Positions 55,811-64,000 of a stretch of 64,000 nucleotides of DNA are shown here, piece by piece (the first letter of the stretch is position 1; each line of letters begins with the position of its first letter). The stretch is from Bacteroidota bacterium. Lineage in GTDB: Bacteria > Bacteroidota > Bacteroidia > Chitinophagales > Chitinophagaceae. The notes beneath the pieces were generated by a model. It was not told where the DNA came from and did not search any database. It saw only the letters and a program-made list of their open reading frames with translations. Location of the stretch: the NCBI GenBank assembly GCA_020161535.1, contig JAIUNW010000011.1, positions 1-64,000 of the forward strand, in the 5' to 3' direction. The position numbers and the translations under genes were made by a program.

Positions 55811-56776
55811 ATGCAGTCATTTGAGCAGTTGTTACAGGCATTCAATGCCAGTTTTGAAAAGGAACATTTTCCCGCACAGCCCGCCAGTTTGTACCAGCCG
55901 GCACAGTATTTTTTGTCGATCGGAGGCAAAAGAGTGCGACCAGTATCGGTGTTAATGGGCAATGAACTTTTTGATGAGATCGCCCCCGATAGTTGGCAGG
56001 TAGCAACTGCCATTGAACTATTCCACAATTTCACGCTGATCCACGATGATATTATGGACAAAGCGCCTTTGCGGCGCGGCATGGAAACCGTGCATTCCCG
56101 TTATGGCGAACCGACCGCGCTGTTGGCTGGCGATGTAATGCTGGTGGTGGCCTATGATTACCTCAACAAAGTGCATTCACCGCACTTGCAAAAATTGATT
56201 CGCATTTTCAACGATACGGCCAAAGCGGTTTGTGAAGGGCAACAGCTTGATATGGATTTTGAAAAGCAGCCTACCGTCTCCATGGCCGACTACCTGCACA
56301 TGATCACCCTGAAAACCTCGGTATTGCTGGCGGCCAGCCTGCAAATGGGGGCGGTGCTTGGTGGCGCCAGTGAAGGTAATCAGCAACATATATATGCATT
56401 TGGCAAGAACCTGGGCATCGCCTTCCAGGTGCAGGACGATTATCTCGATGCATTCGGCGATCCGCAGAAATTTGGCAAGCAGGTAGGCGGTGATATCCTC
56501 GCCAATAAAAAAACCTTTTTGCTCATCAAGGCCCTGGAAACGGCATCCGCGGCCGATGGCGCCCGGCTGCAGGAATTGCTCCATACCCAGCCGGCTGATA
56601 AAGTGGCGCAGGTGCTCGCCATTTACAGAAGGGCAGGTGTTGACGAATGGGCCCGTACCCTGAAGGCCGAATACGACGCAAAAGCATTGCAGCACCTGGA
56701 AGCCATTGCCGTGGTGAACCGCCGGAAAGCGCCGCTTCAGGAACTGGCCGCCTTCCTGCTGCAACGCGAATACTAA
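55811..56776 (+). CDS. Polyprenyl (octaprenyl/heptaprenyl) diphosphate synthase
   Basis: 321 residues. First Asp-rich motif LIHDDIMDKAPLRRG with the FARM region upstream (NFT), GGKRVRPVSVLMGNELFDE with isopentenyl-binding Gly-Lys-Arg, and second motif FQVQDDYLDAFGD. It builds long-chain prenyl diphosphates for menaquinone or undecaprenyl carriers. Product length cannot be read exactly; small residues before the first motif (ATAIELFHNF) suggest a long product. The APC transporter follows after 31 bases. Confidence 0.9.
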   Translation: MQSFEQLLQAFNASFEKEHFPAQPASLYQPAQYFLSIGGKRVRPVSVLMGNELFDEIAPDSWQVATAIELFHNFTLIHDDIMDKAPLRRGMETVHSRYGEPTALLAGDVMLVVAYDYLNKVHSPHLQKLIRIFNDTAKAVCEGQQLDMDFEKQPTVSMADYLHMITLKTSVLLAASLQMGAVLGGASEGNQQHIYAFGKNLGIAFQVQDDYLDAFGDPQKFGKQVGGDILANKKTFLLIKALETASAADGARLQELLHTQPADKVAQVLAIYRRAGVDEWARTLKAEYDAKALQHLEAIAVVNRRKAPLQELAAFLLQREY

Positions 56777-56807
56777 TTTCTATTTATATTGGCCACAAAT
56801 CAACTGC

Positions 56808-58487
56808 ATGGCGAACTCCCTGTTCAGAAAAAAATCTATTGAGAAAATCATCCGGGACCATGAGCAGGGGCTCTCCGACGGACATATCGTAGAGATGAAA
56901 AAAGTGCTGAGCGTGCGCGACCTCACCTTTATGGGGGTAGCGGCGGTAATTGGCGCCGGCATTTTTTCTACCATCGGATCGGCTGCTTTTAACGGCGGAC
57001 CAGGTGTGATCCTGCTCTTCCTCATCACTGCCGTTACCTGCGGATTTACTGCTCTTTGTTATGCAGAATTTGCTTCGCGGGTGCCGGTATCGGGCAGCGC
57101 TTATACCTACTCATACGTGACCTTCGGTGAATTGATTGCCTGGATATTGGGCTGGGCCTTGATCCTGGAATATTGCATCGGTAATATTGTGGTGGCCATC
57201 AGTTGGAGCAGTTATTTTAATAATATACTGCACAATGTTTTTCATGTTGATTTGCCAGGCTGGCTGACCATGGGCTATAGCACGGCGAAGCGATTGCATG
57301 ATGCAGCCCTGCAGGCTGGTCAACCGACAGAGCAACTGCTGTTTAATACCGCGCCGAAAATTGCCGGCATTCCATTTATCATCAATCTTCCGGCATTTAT
57401 CATTGTATGCATCATCACCGCCCTTGTTTTTATCGGCATCAGCGAAAGCAAGAAGACTGCCAATTTCATGGTGGGGCTGAAGATATGTGTGTTGATTTTT
57501 ATCGCGCTGGTGGGTGGCTATATCATTTTTACCGACGACCTAACCGGTAACTGGACGCCCTTTCTGCCCAATGGCATGACCGGTGTGTTAAAAGGGGTGT
57601 CTGCCGTGTTTTTTGCCTATATCGGATTTGATGCCATTAGCACCACGGCCGAAGAATGTGCCAACCCGCAACGAGACATGCCGCGCGCGATGATTTATTC
57701 ACTCATACTGTGTACTTTGATTTATGTAGTTACCACCCTGGTGATCACCGGCCTGGTCAACTACAAAGCGTTTGAAGGTGTCACCGATCCGCTGGCCTTT
57801 GTGTTTGACAAGATCAACATGAAAAAAGTAGGCACATTCATTTCGATCAGTGCGGTGTTGGCCGCCACGAGTGTGTTGTTGGTGTTCCAGATTGGTCAAC
57901 CGCGTATCTGGATGAGCATGAGCCGCGATGGCTTGCTGCCCAAGTCTTTTTCACGCATCCATCCCAAATACAAAACACCCTGGTATGCGACGATAATAAC
58001 GGGCCTCGTAGTAGGTATTCCCGTGTTGTTTGTCGACGATTTGCTGATGACCGATCTAACCAGTATCGGAACCTTGTTCGCGTTCGTGTTGGTTTGCGGC
58101 GGTGTATTGGTGCTGCCGCGGATGGCGAACAAAGGGGGCAAGTTCAACCTGCCATACATCAATGGCAAATGGATTGTGCCCGCACTGGTGATACTGTTTA
58201 CGGTGTTGTCGCGCGGCCGCATGCGCGAAGCCTTTGCCAATGTGGGCCATGAAGGTTACCAGGAAATACTTTTCCTGGTGTTTTTGTTGGTTGCCTGGCT
58301 GATTGGCTTGTTTAGTTTTCTCCGCAATTATTCTTTGATACCGGTGTTGGGTATGTTGTGCTGTTTATACCTGATGATCGAGATCCCCGCCAGCAGTTGG
58401 CTGGTATTCTTTGGGTGGATGATTTTCGGGTTGCTGGTCTATTTCAGTTATGGCCAGCGCCACAGCAAGCTGAATAAGCCGGCATGA
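56808..58487 (+). CDS. APC superfamily amino acid permease (cationic amino acid transporter-like)
   Basis: 559 residues with 12-14 helices. GVAAVIGAGIFSTIGSAAFN is the substrate-binding unwound helix 1, and CYAEFASRVPVSGSAYTYSY and FFAYIGFDAISTTAEECANP, then QRDMPRAMIYSL, are hallmark APC motifs. The extra C-terminal helices and the loop after helix 12 match the CAT/YfnA subgroup. It likely imports amino acids by proton or exchange coupling; substrate specificity is unknown. Followed after 50 bases by the DUF2027-Smr gene. Confidence 0.88.
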   Translation: MANSLFRKKSIEKIIRDHEQGLSDGHIVEMKKVLSVRDLTFMGVAAVIGAGIFSTIGSAAFNGGPGVILLFLITAVTCGFTALCYAEFASRVPVSGSAYTYSYVTFGELIAWILGWALILEYCIGNIVVAISWSSYFNNILHNVFHVDLPGWLTMGYSTAKRLHDAALQAGQPTEQLLFNTAPKIAGIPFIINLPAFIIVCIITALVFIGISESKKTANFMVGLKICVLIFIALVGGYIIFTDDLTGNWTPFLPNGMTGVLKGVSAVFFAYIGFDAISTTAEECANPQRDMPRAMIYSLILCTLIYVVTTLVITGLVNYKAFEGVTDPLAFVFDKINMKKVGTFISISAVLAATSVLLVFQIGQPRIWMSMSRDGLLPKSFSRIHPKYKTPWYATIITGLVVGIPVLFVDDLLMTDLTSIGTLFAFVLVCGGVLVLPRMANKGGKFNLPYINGKWIVPALVILFTVLSRGRMREAFANVGHEGYQEILFLVFLLVAWLIGLFSFLRNYSLIPVLGMLCCLYLMIEIPASSWLVFFGWMIFGLLVYFSYGQRHSKLNKPA

Positions 58488-58537
58488 GTTTTTTTGCTCA
58501 GTTTTCATAATCGCCGCCGATTCTCGACATTTGCAGC

Positions 58538-59566
58538 ATGAAATTCGAAGTAGGTGATAAAGTGGTGGTTCGTTTGACCAACGAAGACGGACTCGTAACG
58601 GAAATCCTGAGCGATAAAATGGTGATGGTGGAAGTGCGTGGGGTGAAGTTCCCGGCCTATACCGATCAACTGGATTTTCCGTATTTCAAGATGTTCTCAA
58701 AGCAGAAGTTGGTGCCGGAAAAGAAGGCCCCGGCCAAGGTATTTGTTGACCAGGTACCCAAAGAAAAGCCCAGGGATTTACCGAAGAAAGCACCCAATGG
58801 GGTTTGGCTGACGTTTATGCCGCAATATGAAACCGACGATTTTGGGGATGAAGTGGTATCACTGCTGAAGATCTATTTACACAACCAGAATGCGGAAGCC
58901 TACGGCTTTCACTACCAACTTCGTTATTTCGGCAATACAGATTTCGAGTTGAAGAACCAGGTAATGGCTTACCAGGATTTCTATTTGCACGATATCCCTT
59001 TTGCCAATTTAAATGATAGTCCGCAGTGGCATGTTGATTTCAACCTGTTACAACCCGATCGCAAACGCGCACCCCACTATGAAACCCTGGTGAAGCTGAA
59101 ACCGAAACAGGTTTTCCAAAAAATCCAGGACTTACAGAAAAAAGCGGATCCTTTTTTTAGTTACCAGCTGTTCAAAGATTATCCCGAAGCCGTCGAAGAG
59201 GAAACGGTTGAACTGGGTCGGCTGGCAGCAGCGGGCTTCAAAGTTTATCCGGCTTCGCAAGCGCGGCAGCACCTGCCACCCGCGCGCACGGTGGTGGACC
59301 TGCATATCGAAAAGCTCACCGATAACTGGAAGAACATGAGCAATGCAGAGATATTGCAATTGCAGGTAGATGAATTTGAAAAATACTACGAATTGGCGCT
59401 GGCACACCAGCAGCCCATGCTGACGATAATTCATGGCGTGGGTTCGGGCCGACTGCGCGATGAAGTGCATGATATTTTGCGGCATCGCAAACCGGTGAAA
59501 AGCTTTGTGAACCAGTACGACCCCCGGTACGGCTACGGCGCCACGGAGATCTATTTTAATTATTGA
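58538..59566 (+). CDS. DUF2027/Smr-domain protein
   Basis: 342 residues. An N-terminal SH3-like DUF2027 region (FEVGDKVVVRLTNEDGLVTE) is followed by a beta-rich middle domain (about 75-190) and a C-terminal Smr domain with VVDLHIEKLTDNW and the TIIHGVGSGRLRDEV motif, then a terminal QYDPRYGYGATEIYF. Smr domains of MutS2 and related proteins bind branched or single-stranded nucleic acids and some are endonucleases. The gene start is four bases after GACATTTG, one mismatch from TAnnTTTG, suggesting a leaderless or near-leaderless transcript. It is followed by the ACCCGACGGGT array. Confidence 0.82.
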   Translation: MKFEVGDKVVVRLTNEDGLVTEILSDKMVMVEVRGVKFPAYTDQLDFPYFKMFSKQKLVPEKKAPAKVFVDQVPKEKPRDLPKKAPNGVWLTFMPQYETDDFGDEVVSLLKIYLHNQNAEAYGFHYQLRYFGNTDFELKNQVMAYQDFYLHDIPFANLNDSPQWHVDFNLLQPDRKRAPHYETLVKLKPKQVFQKIQDLQKKADPFFSYQLFKDYPEAVEEETVELGRLAAAGFKVYPASQARQHLPPARTVVDLHIEKLTDNWKNMSNAEILQLQVDEFEKYYELALAHQQPMLTIIHGVGSGRLRDEVHDILRHRKPVKSFVNQYDPRYGYGATEIYFNY

Positions 59567-59573
59567 GGCTTTT

Positions 59574-59626
59574 ACCCGACGGGTTTTACCCGACGGGTGC
59601 GACCCGACGGGTGCGACCCGACGGGT
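59574..59626. repeat. Array of four ACCCGACGGGT palindromes (14-bp period)
   Basis: Exact copies at 59574-59584, 59588-59598, 59602-59612 and 59616-59626, separated by TTT, GCG and GCG. Each is a near-palindrome ACCC-GAC-GGGT. A related array lies at 61601-61639; together they bracket the blaI/M56-amidase pair. Confidence 0.85.
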
Positions 59627-59671
59627 AGGCCAAAAAGCCAAAATTTTCAGAAAACGACTCTTTTTCTTGTG

Positions 59672-59717
59672 TAACTAAAAAATTAGTTATTTATTTGCGT
59701 AACTAATGTTTTAGTTA
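59672..59717 (+). promoter_or_regulatory. Two operator dyads at the blaI promoter
   Basis: TAACTAAnnnnTTAGTTA occurs at 59672-59689 and again at 59700-59717, 28 bp from start to start. The second ends at the A of the blaI start codon. The interval holds TTTATTTG, a near -7 box. Dyads of this type are typical of BlaI/MecI repressors (TACTA...TAGTA in Gram-positive species), so autoregulation is likely. Confidence 0.65.
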
Positions 59718-60085
59718 TGGAGCAAAAATTGACGAAAGCAGAAGAGGAGATCATGCAGGTATTGTGGAACCTGGGTGAGGGTTTCCTGAAAGACATTGTG
59801 GAACAGATGCCATCGCCCAAACCACATTCCAACACAGTGGCGACCTTGTTAAAAATACTGGTAGAAAAAGGATTTGTTGTTTACAGCACACATGGGCGGA
59901 ACAACTGTTATCGCGCCAAAATCAGTAAAACAACTTACGGTCGAAAGTCGGTGCAGCAAGTATTAAAAGGCTATTTCAATGGATCAGCTGTTAACCTGGT
60001 TTCACAGTTTTTGGAGGAAGATAAATTGTCGATCGAAGACATGGAAACCCTGCTTAAAACGATTAAATCATCCAAAAAGAAATGA
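59717..60085 (+). CDS. BlaI/MecI/CopY family repressor
   Basis: 122 residues. The N-terminal winged helix (KLTKAEEEIMQVLWNLGEGF, residues 4-23) is followed by MPSPKPHSNTVATLLKILVE and KGFVVYSTHGRNNCYRAKIS, the standard BlaI/MecI pattern. The C-terminal dimerisation helix (SVQQVLKGYFNGSAVNLVSQ) follows, with the segment cut in other BlaI proteins by the M56 protease. The next gene is an M56 protease starting one base after its stop, so the two form a sensor-repressor pair. Two dyads overlap its promoter and start codon. Confidence 0.92.
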   Translation: MEQKLTKAEEEIMQVLWNLGEGFLKDIVEQMPSPKPHSNTVATLLKILVEKGFVVYSTHGRNNCYRAKISKTTYGRKSVQQVLKGYFNGSAVNLVSQFLEEDKLSIEDMETLLKTIKSSKKK

Positions 60086-60086
60086 T

Positions 60087-61586
60087 ATGCTATTATCTGC
60101 CATGATCAAAGTGCTGGTCGTTTCTGGTTTGTTGTTGGGTTATTATTGGTTGTTTTTGCGAAATCGCCGCCAACACCAATTCAACCGCTTTTTTCTGCTG
60201 GCCGTTGGCGTGGTCGCTGTGTTGGCCGCCTTCGTGAAAATCGACTGGGTGATTAGAGACAGCGAATTGATTCAGCAGTCCGGCATTGATTTGTTGCCGT
60301 TGGTTGCGAGTGATTGGCGCGAAGCGAGTCCGGTTTTGGCACCCGCCACTACAACCCGGCTGAACTGGCAGGGCTTGTTGTTTTTGGTGTATGCAGCGGG
60401 ATGCCTGGTGTCTTTCGCTCGGTTTTTGCAGTCCATTCGCCGGTTACAAAACATGAAAAAAACCGCCGAACCGGTACAATATCTTTCTTATCGGCTATAC
60501 ATGACCGATAGTCCAACAGCGCCGGCTGTTTACTTTTCCACGCTGTTTTGGCCGCGTGATATAGACCCTGCTGGCAATTTTTCACAACAGATATTAAAGC
60601 ATGAGCAATACCATATCCAGCAAAAACATGGGTGGGATCTATTGATCACCGAGCTGTTGGGGGTTTTAATCTGGTTTAGTCCGTTTATACATATCGCCCG
60701 AAAAGAGCTTCAACTGGTGCATGAATTCGCGGCCGATGCATTTGCCGCTGAAACGGGCGCTGAACTTGGTTATGCCGAACAATTATTGGAACAACATATT
60801 TCACGCAGTAAACTGCGATTGGCCATCTCATTTTCCCAACCACCATTAAAACGAAGAGTTACTATGTTACTACAACACAGAAAAAAATCGATCTATGTCA
60901 AGATCGCCTGTTGGCTGGCCTTGCCGGTAGCAGCCCTGGTATTTTTGTCGATGACCGTGCGACCGCAAACTCGTTTTTCGTCGGCTACTCTCAAAGCGCC
61001 CCGCGCCACTATTGTGGTAGATGCCGGTCACGGCGGTCCTGATGCCGGTGCCGTTGTCGGTGAATTGCAGGAAAAAGATATTAGTCTCGCGTTGGTAAAG
61101 GCGATCGCAGCTGAAGCAAAAAACTATAACCTGGACATAGTGCTAACCCGCCACGACGATGCCTTACCGGGAGGCACCACCGATATAACGTCGGCATTGA
61201 GAAAACGCTCAGAAATGGGGAATGCCGCAAATGCCAGTTTGTTCTTGTCGATACATGTTGACAATGCGCAAGATGAACATGCGTCGGTATTCATTCCCAG
61301 TGGCCGAAATGGAAGAGAAGATCTGTCTTTGATCCCTGCTTGTACGGCTGCAGGTACGGCTATTGTCAAATCAATGTCCGCAGTAATTACTACCCGACCT
61401 GCCTTGCAGCAGCGATTCGACAAAGGTATTTGGGTGTTGGACAATTCAACCATTCCGTCGGTATTGATTGAGTGCGGCAGCCTCGCGCAGGCATCCGACA
61501 AAGCGATCCTCACCGATCCCGTCGGTCAGCAGAAACTGGCCAAAGCCATACTGGCCGGCGTGCAGCAATATGTAGCAGCACACTAA
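60087..61586 (+). CDS. M56 (BlaR1-type) membrane protease fused to N-acetylmuramoyl-L-alanine amidase
   Basis: 499 residues from ATG 60087, one base after the blaI stop. Residues 1-290: membrane helices at about 6-25, 35-52, 95-112, 185-203 and 271-291, with the cytoplasmic M56 protease site HEQYHIQQKH (His172, Glu173, His176) and HEFAADA (His212, Glu213) as third-ligand region. Residues 307-497: a complete Amidase_3 domain with zinc ligands His315 (VDAGHGG), Glu329 (LQEKD) and His390 (LSIHVDN) and catalytic Glu462 (LIECGSL). In BlaR1 the equivalent extracytoplasmic domain is a penicillin-binding sensor; here a peptidoglycan-cleaving enzyme occupies that place. Both active sites look intact. 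The frame is open further upstream, but only within blaI. Confidence 0.88.
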   Translation: MLLSAMIKVLVVSGLLLGYYWLFLRNRRQHQFNRFFLLAVGVVAVLAAFVKIDWVIRDSELIQQSGIDLLPLVASDWREASPVLAPATTTRLNWQGLLFLVYAAGCLVSFARFLQSIRRLQNMKKTAEPVQYLSYRLYMTDSPTAPAVYFSTLFWPRDIDPAGNFSQQILKHEQYHIQQKHGWDLLITELLGVLIWFSPFIHIARKELQLVHEFAADAFAAETGAELGYAEQLLEQHISRSKLRLAISFSQPPLKRRVTMLLQHRKKSIYVKIACWLALPVAALVFLSMTVRPQTRFSSATLKAPRATIVVDAGHGGPDAGAVVGELQEKDISLALVKAIAAEAKNYNLDIVLTRHDDALPGGTTDITSALRKRSEMGNAANASLFLSIHVDNAQDEHASVFIPSGRNGREDLSLIPACTAAGTAIVKSMSAVITTRPALQQRFDKGIWVLDNSTIPSVLIECGSLAQASDKAILTDPVGQQKLAKAILAGVQQYVAAH

Positions 61587-61600
61587 TCCTCGTAAAATCT

Positions 61601-61639
61601 ACCCGTCGGGTAAAACCCGACGGGTAGTACCCGACGGGT
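61601..61639. repeat. Array of three ACCCGWCGGGT palindromes (14-bp period)
   Basis: ACCCGTCGGGT at 61601-61611, then ACCCGACGGGT at 61615-61625 and 61629-61639. Same 14-bp period as the array before blaI. Lies between the amidase gene and the rnpB promoter. Confidence 0.85.
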
Positions 61640-61661
61640 AAAAAATTGCGGTCAAAATTTG

Positions 61662-61669
61662 TAACTTTG
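61662..61669 (+). promoter_or_regulatory. -7 box of the rnpB promoter
   Basis: TAACTTTG, four bases before the predicted 5' end of RNase P RNA. Confidence 0.6.
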
Positions 61670-61673
61670 CCGT

Positions 61674-62036
61674 CTTCCCTCCGGGTTATCGCGCGCGATT
61701 TTTTCGCTCGAGGAAAGTCCGGACAGCACAGGGCGATACACCGGCTAACGGCCGGGCTGCAGGCAACTGCAGACAGATAGTGCCACAGAAAATAACTACC
61801 CCTTCGGGGGAAAAGGTGAAAATGTGGGGTAAGGGCCCACGGTTAGTTGCAGCAATGTGATTAGCGGGTAAACCTTGTATGCTGAAATGCCATGTATACC
61901 GGTGGTAGAGGGCGGCCCGCCCGATGCCGAAAGGCAACGCCGGAGGGTAGGCAGCTAGAGTGTTGCAGTAATGTAACACCGAGATAAATGATAGCCGCTG
62001 CGAAAGCAGTACAGAATCCGGCTTATAGGAGGGAAG
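61674..62036 (+). ncRNA. rnpB: RNase P RNA (class A)
   Basis: The 5' CTTCCCTCC (61674-61682) pairs with GGAGGGAAG (62028-62036) to form P1. Universal core blocks are present: GAGGAAAGTCCGGAC near the 5' end, GAAAGGCAACGCCGGAGGG-like mid region, and ACAGAATCCGGCTTAT near the 3' end. Length about 363 bases. It is the catalytic RNA that matures tRNA 5' ends. A T-run follows directly (62038-62043). Confidence 0.95.
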
Positions 62037-62055
62037 ATTTTTTCAAATACTGCAG

Positions 62056-64000
62056 TCAACTCGCCCAGAAGTGACTGTACAAGTTTGCAGATTGTAGCAG
62101 TTGCTCATGCTGTCCCTGTTCCTGCACTTTGCCTTCTTTTAGCACAATGATTTCATCGGCATTTCTAATGGTCGACAATCGATGCGCAATTATAATTAGG
62201 GTTTTGTCTTGTTGCCTAAACCATTCCAGCGCTTCCTGAATAGTTCGTTCGCTGGCAGGATCGAGGTTACTCGTGGCTTCATCCAGTATCAATATTTCGG
62301 GATTACGGTATAAGGCACGTGCGATGGCGAGCCTTTGTCTTTGTCCGCCGGACAAATTAACCCCATTCTCATTTAATATCGTATTGTAATTAGCCGGTAG
62401 TTTTTCAACCACTTCGTGCAAACCGGTGATTTTCGACACCGTTAGCAATCGCTGCAGATCGGGTTGTACATCACCGATGGCAATATTGTCGATAATGGTA
62501 CCGGAAAACAAGTCGATCTGTTGCGGCACCACACTGATCATTCTTCTCAAACTGGTATGACTGAAATGGTTGATATCAATACCGCCGATGCTGATATTCC
62601 CTTCTTTCAACGGATAAAGGTTTTGCAGCAGCGAAAGCAATGATGATTTTCCGCTACCGCTTTCACCTACTATCGCCGTGGTCTGGTTTTTTCGGATGCA
62701 AAGATTGAGTCCATTGAATACCATTGCTCTGGTGCCATAGCGGAAATGAATATTGTTAAACCGGATATCACCGATTAATTCAGGCGTTAGTGCTACAGCA
62801 TGTTCTTGAATGGGTTCCGTTTCGAGGTCGATGATTTCAAAAAGTCGATCGGCTGCGATTAATGCATCCTGGATATTGCGGTTGGCGCCAATCAAAGACA
62901 GCGCGGGGCCGGTAAAATAGCCGATCAAGGCGTAAAACGACAACAATTCGCCGGCGGTCAGTTCTCGTTTAATCACAAAATAAGTGCCTGCCCAGAGAAT
63001 GCCGATGGTGAACAACCGGGTGAAAAAATCAGAAGTGTTGCCCAGGAAAATATTGCGTGTACTGCTTTGGTAAATGGTTCGCAACAGAGAAACAAAACGG
63101 TTTTCGGTCGTCAAGTTGGCGTGTTGTTCGAGACCGAATCGTTTGATGGTGCCAGCGGCATTCAGGCTTTCGACCAGGTGGGCCTCAAGATCAGCACTGT
63201 GTTCCATCAGTCTGCGTTGCCATTTTTTGTTGATGGCATTGCTAAGCGCATATAGCAGTGCATAAATCGGAATCAATGCCAGCATGATCAGGGCTAGTTT
63301 CCAATAGTAGAAAAACATCAGGGTGATAGAGAAGGCAACAATTAGTACATTCACGACAATGCCCAGCGCTACGTCATTCACAAATACCCTTATTTTGACG
63401 GCATCGTTGATGCGGCTGATGATTTCACCCACGCGCATGGTGTCAAAAAATCTTTGTGGCAATTGTAACAGGTGTTTATAATAGCCGAGTATCAGGCTGG
63501 CATCGATGTGTTGTCCTGTTCGCAAACCAAGTAATGTTTTGAAGGAACCAATGAAAATTTCCAGCAGCAGGATAATTATCATGCCAATGCTGAGCAGGTT
63601 CAGCAAGCGCATATTGCCTTCGGGGATTACATGGTCGATCACCTTTTGCATATACACCGATGCAGAAAGCCCCAGGATGGTATAGACCAGTGCCCCGATC
63701 AGCATTTCTGCAATCACCGTTTTGTGTGGTCTGATCAAAGAAAAGAATCGTTTTACATGCGATGCTTTATCGTTGCCCGGTTTAAAGCTTTCACCCGGTA
63801 GAAGTAGAACGATGATACCGGTCCATTTTTCAGCAAATGCGGTTATCGTTTCTTTGCGAATTGTCCCTTCGCCCGGGTCCATTATATAGATGTGTTTTTT
63901 GGTCACTTTGCAGATGACCACAAAATGGTGCAGGCCATTTTTAACAATCACATGGGCGATAGCGGGCAAGGGAATTTTTGAAAGTGATTCTGTTGTTCCT
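62056..64000 (-). CDS. C39-peptidase-containing ABC exporter (peptide/bacteriocin type), partial
   Basis: About 648 residues are visible; the N-terminus lies beyond base 64000. The first visible part is the second half of a C39 peptidase domain (IPLPAIAHVIVKNGLHHFVV with catalytic His, and YIMDPGEG with the Asp); the Cys is outside the window. Then come six membrane helices (about 110-370) and an ATPase domain with Walker A GESGSGKSSL, signature LSGGQRQRLAIARAL and Walker B ILILDEATSNLD, all intact. Such exporters cut double-glycine leaders and secrete the peptide. The cargo and accessory genes would be to the right. It is convergent with rnpB. Confidence 0.92.
   Translation of the reverse strand, partial: GTTESLSKIPLPAIAHVIVKNGLHHFVVICKVTKKHIYIMDPGEGTIRKETITAFAEKWTGIIVLLLPGESFKPGNDKASHVKRFFSLIRPHKTVIAEMLIGALVYTILGLSASVYMQKVIDHVIPEGNMRLLNLLSIGMIIILLLEIFIGSFKTLLGLRTGQHIDASLILGYYKHLLQLPQRFFDTMRVGEIISRINDAVKIRVFVNDVALGIVVNVLIVAFSITLMFFYYWKLALIMLALIPIYALLYALSNAINKKWQRRLMEHSADLEAHLVESLNAAGTIKRFGLEQHANLTTENRFVSLLRTIYQSSTRNIFLGNTSDFFTRLFTIGILWAGTYFVIKRELTAGELLSFYALIGYFTGPALSLIGANRNIQDALIAADRLFEIIDLETEPIQEHAVALTPELIGDIRFNNIHFRYGTRAMVFNGLNLCIRKNQTTAIVGESGSGKSSLLSLLQNLYPLKEGNISIGGIDINHFSHTSLRRMISVVPQQIDLFSGTIIDNIAIGDVQPDLQRLLTVSKITGLHEVVEKLPANYNTILNENGVNLSGGQRQRLAIARALYRNPEILILDEATSNLDPASERTIQEALEWFRQQDKTLIIIAHRLSTIRNADEIIVLKEGKVQEQGQHEQLLQSANLYSHFWAS

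Noticed and set aside
59979..60086. Longer N-terminus of the M56-amidase protein
   Set aside because: Out-of-frame reading of blaI; the first membrane helix starts after ATG 60087.

Overview
The window comes from a Bacteroidota chromosome, most likely a member of the Chitinophagaceae or a close relative (family-level placement is inference). The grounds are the sdhCAB gene order with a five-helix cytochrome b subunit, a short primary sigma factor, several families typical of or restricted to the phylum (DUF3276, DUF3822, DUF4249, DUF2027-Smr), many secreted lipoproteins and beta-barrel proteins, and promoters of the TAnnTTTG type in front of tRNA-Ser, rnpB, purM, ribF and others.

Layout. Bases 1-1850 are a decayed, AT-rich accessory segment: an IS21-like terminal repeat, a truncated signal-peptide ORF, a DJ-1/PfpI protein and a dead tyrosine integrase beside tRNA-Ser(UGA). 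Bases 2168-8281 are a compact operon that accounts for non-phosphorylating L-fucose catabolism: FucP permease, fucose dehydrogenase, lactonase, UxaA-type dehydratase, 2-keto-3-deoxy-fuconate dehydrogenase and a FAH-family hydrolase. On the other strand (8285-13432) a TonB-dependent receptor with a frameshift, a beta-helix lipoprotein and a diheme cytochrome form one unit, divergent from a TetR regulator that is followed by a lipoprotein and an ABC exporter. Succinate dehydrogenase sdhCAB lies at 18071-21548.

Bases 22418-33318 hold an ABC-F ATPase, several envelope proteins, an M61 peptidase and holA. Between holA and ribF (33.3-34.5 kb) is a 1.2 kb non-coding repeat locus: 'CGCAGAG'-type repeats in opposite orientations enclose a 19-bp satellite with a six-unit higher-order period. 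Housekeeping genes follow: ribF and purM (divergent, apparently leaderless), rpoD, a DUF4249 lipoprotein, trxB, folB, a MATE exporter, and an overlapping operon DUF3822-rsmD-fthC-lpxK-rnr-rluF. Bases 47828-59566 carry periplasmic and metabolic genes: M28 peptidase, Gfo/Idh oxidoreductase, SUMF1-fold protein, TIM-barrel isomerase, class C serine hydrolase, polyprenyl synthase, APC permease and a Smr protein.

The most unusual unit is at 59574-61639. A BlaI/MecI repressor, with two TAACTAA dyads at its promoter, is followed by an M56 (BlaR1-type) membrane protease fused to a zinc N-acetylmuramoyl-L-alanine amidase. The pair is bracketed on both sides by 14-bp-spaced arrays of the palindrome ACCCGACGGGT. 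RNase P RNA follows. The window ends inside a C39-peptidase ABC exporter, the kind used for peptides with double-glycine leaders.
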